This document shows, piece by piece, positions 26,142 to 36,294 of a DNA stretch of 64,000 nt. Position numbers and translations under genes: made by a program. The stretch is taken from NCBI GenBank assembly GCA_013180625.2, contig SNVD02013892.1, positions 124,001-188,000 of the forward strand. The letters are read 5' to 3'. The first letter of the stretch is position 1, and every line of letters starts with the position of its first letter. Under the pieces are notes generated by a model. The model saw only the letters and a program-made list of their open reading frames with translations. It ran no database searches and had not been told where the DNA came from. The DNA comes from Boswellia sacra (Eukaryota; Streptophyta; Magnoliopsida; Sapindales; Burseraceae).

Positions 26142-28893
26142 CTAAAAAGGTCTTGCTGCCTCTTCCATCATCTTCTTTACTCTTGTAAGTTTTTCTATCT
26201 CCTTCAGAGCCTGTAAATATTAGAAAACAAATGGAATAACACCATTGTTAATATAACAATATACCAAGTTTCGAGCCCTGAAATCTTTGCATTTTAATTT
26301 TAATTTTCTTCACCTCCATAGTCATATCTTCTATGCTTACAGCATCCAAGTCATCATAGCCCAATTGATTAGCTACCTCTGTTAAGAATAGGAAGTTGTT
26401 AGAACAAACAAGATAAATACGATTTGTTACATGACTAGTAACAAAAATAATGAAGATATACTTTGAAGCGAGACAGTCACATCGGCTGTGGCATATCCAA
26501 CTCTCATTTCTTGATACAGCGCAGCCATCTCTGGCAAGACCTGATTATTATCATTGATCAGAAATTGTACTTTATAATCACAAAGGCTTTTGACATTTTC
26601 CAACATCAGAAGGATTTTTTAAGAGATTGATAGGTGCAAGGCAAAACAATAAAAATAACTACAGTTTCATGGGAAAAATAAGACCTCTAATCAAGATCCA
26701 AAACAATAAAAATAACTAAAGTTTCATGGGAAAAATAAGACCTCTAATCAAGATCCAGAATTTTATACCTCCGATGCTGCAAGTTCACTCTGGTCCTCAA
26801 TTAATCCTTGGGCCACTATGTCTAGGGGTATATCAATCCATATTGAGATTCCATGTCTTAAGAGTGCCCTGTATTTGTTAAAAAAACAAGTCAGATAAAA
26901 TGCAGCATACAAAATACCCACCATGGACAACTTAAGGAATAACATGCTGGCAGTTAATTCAGCAATTACTGCAATATCTTACAGATTAGTTGAACTCTGA
27001 ACCGCACCATCTCCTGCACAAACTACTAAGCGACCCATGGATGATAGCTGCTTCAATACCTCAGTCTGCAACAACAACAAAGACAAATGTAAATCACCTT
27101 ATTCTTAGCATCATTATTCTTAGCATCGTTCACCAATTTCTCTAGGCAAGTCACAACTGGCTTGTCGTGGTAAGCAGAACTTATCAACAACTGGAGATTG
27201 GACACAAACCCAGAATAGCGGAAACAACTTAGTGAATAGCAATCACCTCAGCTTCTTGATAGCCCTTCTCATCACTCTCCCTGAAAGATTTAGCAGCTTC
27301 TTCACCACCAGCAGCTTCCAATACCAAACTATCACTGAATAAAGAGTGAAGAGAGAGTAAGACAAGCTACTACAAAGCTGTGAGATCTCTCCAAAATTTA
27401 AGCAGCAAAAAAGTAATAGATACCTGTCAAAGTAGTAATATCGTAATGCATCCGCTAGAAGCTTGCCCAGACCGGTTTTTATTGAATTTTTCATCCCTTC
27501 AAATGGATAAAATTCTCATCAAATCTATAAGAACATAAATATCAAGACTAACAAAAAATTTTTAAGTTCCCAAAGCACTGCTAACATTAACAAATGCTTA
27601 CCCACAAGAAATATGGAAGTTCCTTTCAGTTCAGGCAACATATCCATTGCTTTTTTCTGAATTAAAACTGAGCATTCAAATAAGTAATTGAAATCCCAAT
27701 AGAAATCACCTGACTAAAACTATTTTTCAGTTCTTGGTCATCAAAGATGAATCGCAATAGACACAAACAAATAATTTTAGACTCAGTTTGCTTCTCAAAA
27801 ACAAAATTAAACAAATAAAATGCATAATGAAAAAATAATGTTTATAATGCCCCTCTCGCCCATTTTATTCAATAAAATAAAGGCTGGTGTCTCACCTTTA
27901 CTGCAAGAGATGGATCCTTCACGGCAACCTTTGAGGCTGTATATCACCAGGGAAAAGAAAAAAAAATCAAAACAAAGAAACGATATAATACTTTAAAATC
28001 TTTCATATACTATTCACACCAAGAGATAAAGGATTAAAAATTAAAGAAAGGCAAGCAAAGAAAAAAACTTATTACATGAATTTGTGAGTAAGATGTGATA
28101 TAATTGAAAAAAATGGACATTTTCTATTAGTCTCCAGCTTCAAATACAAGAGAACTAAAAAAATAAAAATTAAAAAAAAAAACCCAAAATATGAAAGAAT
28201 TTTGAAAAATAATTAACTTTTTTTTTTAAATTTAAATAACATAACCTTTGTTAAAAAAAATGACGGAGCGATGACTCTTTCTTGTTGTCGAGCTCTAGAG
28301 ACCAAACTTAAGAAGAGTTATTGTGCACTGGATCTCTTGCGTTCCCGAAAAAAAAACAAGGTCAATTTATCTGTTTGCGGTCGTGGTACTTGAAACATTT
28401 CAGAAAAACGATTGGTTTTTTGAATAATTTTGATTTTTTTTTTAACTATGAATACACAATCTCTGCAGTTATAATTTAAATTTCCAAAACAATTGTAGGA
28501 AAAACTATCAGTTACAAAAAATCACAGACACACACACACACACCCCAAAAAGAAAAAAAAAAAAAAGGATTATTGAACAATGTGACTATTCTTCAGAGCA
28601 TATCGTCAAACATTTAGCATGGATACCAATATAACAAGAGGTGCCTTAAGTAATAGATTGAAAACTATCAAAAGCCCATTAAAGATAACAAAACTGAAGG
28701 AAGAAAGAAGCTCACTGGAAGTAGTGCCGTCAGCGAGAGAGCAAGTCAAGGTACGAGGTCTCCTATGAGAAATAAAAGGAAAGTGAAGTGAAGTTGGAAG
28801 TGGCGCCCGGAAGTGAAGCAACGGACTATGAAATTGGGGGAGTTTTGGACAAGAAGAAATCGATTTGATAGTCGTAGGACTTGTTATCTCCAT
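26142..28893 (-). CDS. SKL1: Probable inactive shikimate kinase like 1, chloroplastic
   Basis: Ten exons on the minus strand: 28716-28893, 27896-27936, 27602-27656, 27424-27496, 27247-27334, 26983-27065, 26769-26868, 26462-26540, 26314-26378, 26142-26210. All phases agree and give 276 aa. The first ~50 residues are Ser/Pro/His-rich and basic, like a plastid transit peptide. The kinase fold follows: FLVGMKNSIKTGLGKLLADA (about 89-108), YYYFDSD, SMGRLVVCAGDGAVQSS, LLRHGISIWIDIPLD. The P-loop lacks the GxxGxGK[ST] glycines, as expected for SKL1. In Arabidopsis SKL1 is needed for chloroplast development and is not an active shikimate kinase. The C-terminus EKLTRVKKMMEEAARPF is typical of the orthologue. 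Confidence 0.93.
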
Positions 28894-29101
28894 GGATACA
28901 ATGCAAGCGCTTAGCTGTCGGCTCGCAATCTACTTTGCTTTACTGATAGCAAGTTGCTATGTTACTCTCTTTTTTTCTTTTTTCTTTTTTTAACTTTATA
29001 TGAGGGGCTGGACTATTATCATAAGCCCAAACTTTGTGCAAATAAAAACGAATATCTAGGCCTAACCCGAACCCGTTAAACCATAGAACTGTCAAGTGTC
29101 A

Positions 29102-29875
29102 ATTTATATAGGAAAAATTGAGAAAATAGACAAAATTAGGAATCCTTGTTGAAATTTAGACACGTTCTCAAAAATTTTTATGTCATAGATACTTTCTTGA
29201 TAAAAAGACCCAATTACCCTTATTTTTTAATTTTTTTCCAAAGACTCATTTCCGAAACCCATCTCCCGCGAAGAAAAAGACACTCGACACTCGAAAACAA
29301 CCTGTCGAGTCATGTCGAGTTATGTAATATCGAGTGTCGAGTGTTTTCGAGTGGTGAAATGTCGAGTGTCGAGTGTTTTCGAGTGGTGAAATGTCGAGTT
29401 TCGAGTGTTGTCGAGTGGTGAAATGTCGAGTTTCGAGTGTTTTCGAATGGTGAAATGTCGAGGTGAAATGTCGAGTTTCGAGTGTTTTCGAGTGGTGAAA
29501 TGTCGAGTTTCGAGTGTTTTCGAGTGGTGAAATGTCGAGTTTCGAGTGTTTTTGAGTGGTGAAATATCGAGTTTCGAGTGTTTTCGAGTGGTGAAATATC
29601 GAGTGTCGAGTTGTGTCGAGTGTCGTCTCCGCGTGATATAATGCTCTAAATATATCCTTACTTTTAATTTCTTTTTAGTCCCTATAGTTTGTAATTTAAC
29701 AATTTCATCCCCAAAAAGAGTGTCGGATGCAAGTAATCACATGCAAGTAATTTCAAAGGGTATTTTAGTCTTTTTATCAAGAAAGTGTTTATAACATGAA
29801 AATTTTTGAGAACGTGTCCATTTTTCAATGAGACCCCCTAATTTTGTCTATTTTCTCAATTTTCCCATTTATATA
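29102..29875. mobile_element. Mutator-like non-autonomous element with internal minisatellite
   Basis: The element is 29111-29866, flanked by an exact 9-bp duplication ATTTATATA (29102-29110 and 29867-29875). The ends are inverted repeats of about 100 bp, starting GGAAAAATTGAGAAAATAGA on the left and GGGAAAATTGAGAAAATAGA on the right read inward. Inside is a tandem array of CGAGTGT-rich units. No protein is encoded. Its ends match the element at 36551-37977. Confidence 0.82.
29325..29625. repeat. 32-bp minisatellite (GTCGAGTTTCGAGTG... unit)
   Basis: About nine units of ~32 bp containing GTCGAGTTTCGAGTGTTTTC and GAGTGGTGAAAT, with point changes and one partial unit near 29455. It is direct and uninterrupted by unique spacers. 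Confidence 0.85.
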
Positions 29876-30213
29876 TTCACAACTGATATAAACGGGTTTT
29901 ACTCAAATTTGAGGCTTAACTTTTACTACGATACTACGCGTGTACGCAATGCACCCGGACCTTTTTTTTTTTTTAATACAAGTTGAAGAAGTTTTAAAAC
30001 ATCGAGAAAATGACTTAAAAAATTATGAAAGGTAAAAAAAAAAAGTTAGAAATAAATATTATTCATCATTTTTATGTTCATTTTTTCCACTTTATTGTGA
30101 GTTTTTTCGATTTTTATGCTAAAGAAATCGGGGTACATGAAATTAATACACCCAAAATATTATAGCGCAATTTTGATAACTTATGATATCATTTAGAAAC
30201 ATTTGAGATAATA

Positions 30214-30898
30214 ATAATAATTAGGGATGGCAATTTTATTTGCAAGCTTATTCCGCGAAAGGACGAGGAAAAACAATAGTTTTTGGGCATGAGGACAATA
30301 AAATGTCCTCGAATTAATTAACAGAGATGATATTCCTCTATCTGACTTGAATCTGTGAATTAAATAAAAAATACAACTAGATATTAAAATTTTTAGAAAG
30401 CTAAAACATTAGGAAACTAAACCCTATCATACAAATCATCAAAATTAAGAATGAATTTGTTTGTTTGTATATTTTGAATTTTTATTTTTAAAATTTGAAA
30501 AAAAAATATAATTGATTTTAGATTTTTTTAAAATTTAAAAATGATATAGAGTTGATATTAATTTAAATATATGATAAATATGCATTTTTAGAAAACTGTT
30601 TTTAAAAATAAAAACAAATAGCCTATAAATTTATGGAATATTATATTAATGAGAAATTTAAAATTTTATTATATGTATATAATTGTTTTATGATTAAAAA
30701 TTAGATTTTTATTAAATATTATGATGATAATGAAGGAGGGACCAACCCTCACGGAAATTTCCTCATCGAGGATTGCCCCCGGTACATTCCTAAATTGATT
30801 CCATTGAGGGATTAGGCTGTGGATGAAGATTCTATCCTCATTTGGAGACAACAATGAGATCATCCTTGGCCCGCTTCGTCCCAATCCTTAATAATAAT
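30214..30898. mobile_element. Degraded hAT element
   Basis: The element is 30222-30890. It starts TAGGGATGGCAATTTTA and ends CCAATCCTTA, a diverged inverted match. ATAATAAT flanks both sides, but in low-complexity DNA that is weak support. No transposase seen. One MITE of the GTTTGTTTG family lies inside at about 30450-30625. Confidence 0.55.
30450..30625 (+). mobile_element. MITE, GTTTGTTTG family (copy D)
   Basis: Begins TTTGTTTGTTTGTATATTT and ends AAAACAAATAGCC, with the family core AAATTTGAAAAA...ATTGATTTT between. It lies inside the degraded hAT element. Confidence 0.5.
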
Positions 30899-30965
30899 AT
30901 TAGTAAATTACATATTATAAATTTTACATAATAGATTTTATTAATAATAAACCGTAGATAGAGGA

Positions 30966-30971
<6 letters not shown>

Positions 30972-31012
<41 letters not shown>
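30972..31012. repeat. (TA)n microsatellite
   Basis: About 20 uninterrupted TA units. Confidence 0.9.
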
Positions 31013-31015
<3 letters not shown>

Positions 31016-31324
31016 ATGTTATAACAAGGAATAAGCTTATTAAACTAATTAACAGTAATATTAAACTTACAACATTCATACAATCTAAATTCTACAACCT
31101 AATGTAATAGTCTACATAGTAAATATTCACCTGAAAGGAAAAAAACAAAAAAGAATGAAGAAAATTTCATCTTTAACAGGATTTTGTAATGTAGACCGTT
31201 ACATCAGGTTATAAAAGTTTGAATTATATGTACGTTATAAGTCTAGCAATACTATTAGAGTAATATATTACCTACTTCCTCATATATAATTAATAAAAAA
31301 GGTTTACATATAAGGTGTGAAAGT

Positions 31325-31490
31325 TAATAGTGTGTTCTTTTATGAATCCAGTATTTTTGTTTTCAATTGAATTTAGGAATATGTGGTTGATTTTGAATTA
31401 TTTTGAATTTTGAAAAGAATATGTGGTTGAGATTGAATGTAAATTGCATTAGAAAATGTGCAGCACAGAAAACAAGATTTGGAAACAAGA
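31325..31490 (+). mobile_element. MITE, GTTTGTTTG family (copy C, diverged)
   Basis: Begins AGTGTGTTCTTTTATG and ends GGAAACAAGAAAGAACAGAG, with the core ATATGTGGTTGA...TTTTGAATTTTGAAAA. It is most similar to copy B at 33045. Confidence 0.5.
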
Positions 31491-31904
31491 AAGAACAGAG
31501 CCTAAGATTCTCCAAAATCTATAACCGAAATAAAAGTGGTGAGAGGACTAGATTTTGCACTTAAAAATTTGTGGTAATTTGCAGGAGCAAAGATATTGGT
31601 TGGTTGGGATTATAATTTAGTAGTACTATTGTTTGTTTAAGCCAAATTGAGATAAACAACTTTCAAGAATTAGGATTTTCAAACTGTCTACAAAGTCATT
31701 TTGTTGGCTTATCAAACTGATCCCGTAACCCTCGTAGCATCCTTCGTTTTGCTCCAACATTAATCAACTTCAAAATTAACTTAGTAAAAAATATTAATTA
31801 TACAGATATATTGCATCACTTAATTAATTCTCCAAAACTATTAATTTGATAATCTTGTACTCTAATAATTTCCTGTCTTATGTACGTCTCTCCCTTCTCC
31901 ATGC

Positions 31905-34300
31905 ATGGGTTGTGGCATCTCGAAAATCGACCTTGATGAAGCACGCACCAAATTCAATCGCCCACCTAAACGTAACGTCGATTCTCATGCGCCCGTAGCT
32001 TCCTCAGATGTATCGGATGATCTTTCCTATGTTTCCCTACCCAACCGTAATGATCGCAAAAGTGTTTCTTCTAATAAGGGCGAAACAAATTGTCAGGTTC
32101 ACGAAGTGAATGCAAGGAAGAGCTCAGCCAACCGCAGTGGTAATAATAATAATGAGCGCAGAAGTGTTTCTTCTCCAATTGGTAACAATGAGCGCATAAG
32201 TGTTTCTTCTCCAATCTATATTAATGAGCGGAGAAGTGTTTCTTCTCAGGTAGGTAATAAGGGCGAGATAGATCATCGGGTTCAAGAAGTAGTGAATGCA
32301 AAGAAGGGCGAAGCCAACTGCAATGTTTCTTCTCCGGTCGGTAATAAGAGTGAATTGGATCATCATCAGGCTGAGGTGTATGGAGGAGTGAATGCAAATA
32401 AGGCAGCGGTTGATAATTGTAAAGATGGTTTTGGAGTTGGAAATGGGAGGAAGTATAATCAGGAGTTGGCAGCCAAAGCGATGAAGGGGGTACATAGAAA
32501 GCATGGTCATGAAGAATATAATTATAGGGACGATAGCATTGTATGCCCTGGATCGCCAAGTTTCAGGGAATACTGTGTCAGCGATGGTTCAGGTTCGGGG
32601 AAGGGCAAAAATGAAGGTACATTTTCTTTTTGTTTTTTTTTTAACATTTTAATTATTTGGTTGTCTATTTTATGAATATTTATGTTGATGTTATGAGATT
32701 GCACAACTTTATTATTTTTCAGAAAAATCAATTTTTAGGGCGAGGAGAAATATCATCTCTTTGTATTATACTAGTTCTATAATTGAACAAAACGATAGAT
32801 TTGATCATGATCGATGCTCGATTGACTTACAGAGCTAAGAATCAATGACATGATTAATTATGTTACATCCATTTTTAAATCTCAAAACTTCTATAGATTA
32901 CTAGCTAATTTGTTCGGATGGAGTCAATTAAATTTGTTCACAATAAATAAATAAGTATACATATATATAAACCAATTAGGAGTTAAGTCTAACTTTTGTA
33001 GTAATGTTTTAGAACTCATTTTGAATTAAGATAAGGAACTAAGAGTGTATTCTTTTTGTAATTTTGTATTTTTATTTTCAATAGAATTTAAGAATATGTG
33101 ATTGGTTTTAGAATATTTTAAATTTTGAAAAAGATATGTGATTGATATTGAATGTAAAATATATTAAAAAAATATGGAACACAAAAAACAAGATTTGAGT
33201 TTAAAAAAGAATACACCATAAATTTTTTTTTTTTTTAGTAATACTATATCTATAACCAATCTTTCTTCCAAAGAGTCGGAAAAAGAAATACTAAAAATTC
33301 ATCTTTCATGCAATAGATGTATGTGCTTCCATATTTCATTAATTATGTAGCACCACATAGCTCATAGATCACCTCGTACTTTGTATGATTAATGACACAC
33401 AATATTTTGTGTTTAATGAAATGAATGTAGATCCATTGTGAGGAAAGGTTTTTTTCCTCAAATCTTGATGAGAATAGGATTTGATCATGAACCGGCAAGA
33501 ATCCACAAAAGAACTAGAATATTGCATTATGTTTTATTACACTGAAGTTGGCCACGAGCTAATAACGCAACATTGAGTTCAAAATCTCTGTTAGTATGCA
33601 ATTAATTGAACTTCTTGCGCTACCAAAGTACCAAAAGAAAATGAAATTGATGATTTGTTTAGATGTGATTTAAAATACTTTGATTTTGCAATAATATTCA
33701 TTTACAATCATCACATGTCAATTATTTTGACGAGTTAATTTATTATTTTTAAATCATTTACAAGCTGTGCTTAGTTTTTGCAGATAGAATAGGCGCAAAG
33801 GGAGAGAACTGTAAGTCGCCAAGAGAGAACAATAAGTCGCAACCAGAGGGATCTTTAAATTCTGAAATGGTATATACCGCGAAGCCTACCTAGCTCGACT
33901 TTTTTTTTCCCCTCTTCCTAATTCCGAAAACAGCTTTTGCTGATTCAAAAACTAGTTTACTAAAGCTTTTCATATATTTGAACAGTTTTTAACATGGAAT
34001 TGTATTTTCATGTATAGCGTTAATAATATTTTATCGAATACAATATATCACTGTGTATCTAATCAGAATATCATTCTGGTAATAATTTATGTAGTTATAT
34101 TATAAATATATATGCTACAAAATATCATATCAATATATAATTAAGGTACGTAATTAATTACCTTACGTAAACAGAAATTTCCATTTCTTCTGCTGCAGGG
34201 TTCGGAACAAGCAGACTCAACGAAGAAAAGGAAATCAATAGGAAAAGGAATTAGGAATGCCGTGTACAAACCAGCTGAGTGGATGTCTCGGCAAAAGTAA
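31905..34300 (+). CDS. Uncharacterised MGCG lipid-anchor protein with repeats
   Basis: Three exons: 31905-32616, 33784-33869, 34199-34300, giving 299 aa in one frame with clean GT/AG borders. MGCGIS is a strong N-myristoylation site with an adjacent Cys for palmitoylation, so the protein probably sits on the plasma membrane. Residues 83-118 contain three copies of about 12 aa built on NERRSVSSPIGN. A longer unit repeats loosely (about 51-72, 109-134). The C-terminus is basic: STKKRKSIGKGIRNAVYKPA then EWMSRQK. No catalytic domain is seen, and the protein is hydrophilic and probably disordered. I do not recognise an orthologue; a membrane-tethered adaptor is only a guess. Intron 1 holds one MITE. 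Confidence 0.75.
33045..33222 (+). mobile_element. MITE, GTTTGTTTG family (copy B), in the MGCG gene intron
   Basis: Starts AGAGTGTATTCTTTTTG and ends AAAAAAGAATACACCAT, inverted matches of about 15 bp. The core is like the other copies. Confidence 0.6.
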
Positions 34301-34554
34301 GAAATTTTTATCATCGAGAATGTAATTGTATAATGTTATAGGGGCTGTAAGAGAGCCTAGTAATTTTTTTTTCTATTATTATTGTTGTTTAATTTTTAAA
34401 TCTCAACGCTAAGCTCGTTTTAGTGTTAGCATGCATAATATGATAGGTTAATACTATACAATGTAAACATTTATAAATAACCCAAAAAAAAAAAAACTAA
34501 TTTTAGCTCTCTCACATATATAGCATATCCATGACTTAAGTACGTACCATTCTA

Positions 34555-34788
34555 TATATATATATATATATATATATGAATAATGCTACTCATACAAACT
34601 ACTTATACAAACTCATACATACAAACTGATGTGGCATCCTTATATGATTACCACATCACCCATGTTAATTAATATCATTTATTATTAATATATATTTATC
34701 AAATCACTCTATTTATTTATCAAATCACATCATGCCACATCAGTTTGTATGTGTGAGTTTGTATAAGTAGTTTGTAAGAGTAGCATTA

Positions 34789-34838
<50 letters not shown>
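34555..34838. mobile_element. MITE with ~58-bp terminal inverted repeats inserted in TA repeats
   Basis: The element is 34578-34791 (214 bp). The left end starts GAATAATGCTACTCATACAA; the right end read inward starts GAGTAATGCTACTCTTACAA. Both continue to CAAACTGATGTGGCA. TA repeats lie on both sides (34555-34577 and 34792-34838), so the target duplication cannot be sized. Confidence 0.8.
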
Positions 34839-34844
<6 letters not shown>

Positions 34845-36290
34845 TCTTGAAAGTTAATTATATATAGTGCATTATAGTGTACTGTTGCATGCAATTCGTA
34901 TTTGATTTTGAACATACACTACTACTAGGAATTCCTTTTCCTTTTTTTAATTATCAGACTTTAACCAATTTAACATTTTTTTAAAAAAAAAATTGAGTTT
35001 ACGTTTGAAGAAATATAAGATATTTGATATATTACGAGCTTAACCCTACATACAAACTCAAGTTCTCAGAAAAAAATGAAAACTTAATTAATATGTTGTC
35101 AATTATTTCATGCCGGTAATATTTATCGAGAATTTGATGCTGAAGTTAATGTCAATTAAAGAAAAATGGTAATTTGACTAGTTAGATGCAGGGCAGAGAC
35201 GTGCGAGCGAGCACGGAGGTCGGATGGAAGTCTAAAGGAGAATGAAAGGAGTGGTAATAAATTAGTAACGTAGGCTTCAAACTGCGGCTTTAATTGAAAA
35301 TTTGCACTCTGGAGCCTATCCTCCTTGCTCCCTTAACTTATAAGAAACACGTCTTTTTGACCATTGAAATTAATATTCATTCATTCATTCCACGTTCAAA
35401 CAACAATAATATCGACCCTTTTCTCTTTCTGTCTCTATCAATCAAACTATTTCTATTATTATTTCTCCTACACTCTGCTCTCTCGGCACGGCCCTGGCTC
35501 TTCATTTTCAACCTTTTCAACTTTCAAATTCATTTCATTTGATCTTCTCATAAGTTAAACAACCTAATTAACACACGTAACCAATCCACGACCTGGATAT
35601 ATACGTTAATCACATCTCATAGCTTTATATATGTTTAACTTCTGTCATGTATTCTCATCTCTTTATATTATTTTAGCGATTAATAGAACCATCGTGTCCT
35701 TAAAGCTAACAATATTTCCCTCTTTAATTAGTTTGCTATAATCCTTATATATTATATATGTTCCCTGATTTTTTATTAGACGACTTTCATCTTTCATTTG
35801 ATGACGTTTATTTAAACAATATCTTGACCAATTTACCGTCATTCTTTGTTACTTAATTTATCTGATGAGTTTAACACCTTAATTAACCAGCTATGAGAAA
35901 GTAATAAATTGACTGATCAACTACATATTTCATTTGTTTAAAAGTCAGTTGTTGACTTCAACTTATGAAATCAACTCAATAAATTTTTTTTTCGAGCACC
36001 AAGAGTTAATTCTTAAAAAAAAATTAGGGTATGTTTGTTTGTATATTTAAAGTTTTTGTTTTCAAAATTTGAAAAAAATATATGGTTGTTTTTAAATTTT
36101 TTTAAATTTTGAAAGTGATATATGGTTGATATTGATTTAAATGTATTGAAAAATGTATTTTTTTAAACAGTTTTTAAAAAATGTAAACAAACATAACTTT
36201 TAACTTTTATTAAATTAATTTTGTTTAGTCAAAGCAGGAAGTGGATCAGTTTATTTTGAATGATTAAGATGTATATGTTAAAATAGGTTG
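34839..36290. other. Intergenic region downstream of the MGCG gene
   Basis: No gene supported. A MITE lies at 36026-36200. Confidence 0.5.
36026..36200 (+). mobile_element. MITE, GTTTGTTTG family (copy A)
   Basis: Starts GGGTATGTTTGTTTGTATAT and ends ATGTAAACAAACATAAC. It has the best preserved core of the five copies (ATATATGGTTG...TGATATATGGTTGATATTG). Confidence 0.65.
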
Positions 36291-36294
36291 TGGG

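Larger units (their letters stand above)
30899..31904. other. Intergenic region upstream of the MGCG gene
   Basis: Holds a (TA)n repeat at 30972-31012 and one MITE near 31325-31490. The remainder should include the promoter of the gene starting at 31905. No other gene seen. Confidence 0.5.

Noticed and set aside
29325..29625. Regular repeats that could suggest a CRISPR array
   Set aside because: Units are directly adjacent without unique spacers, and the sequence is plant nuclear DNA. It is a minisatellite inside a transposon.
32124..32559. Antisense ORFs of 112-128 codons over the MGCG gene
   Set aside because: They are shadows of the repeat-rich sense exon. The sense frame has a good start, splice sites and a lipidation motif.
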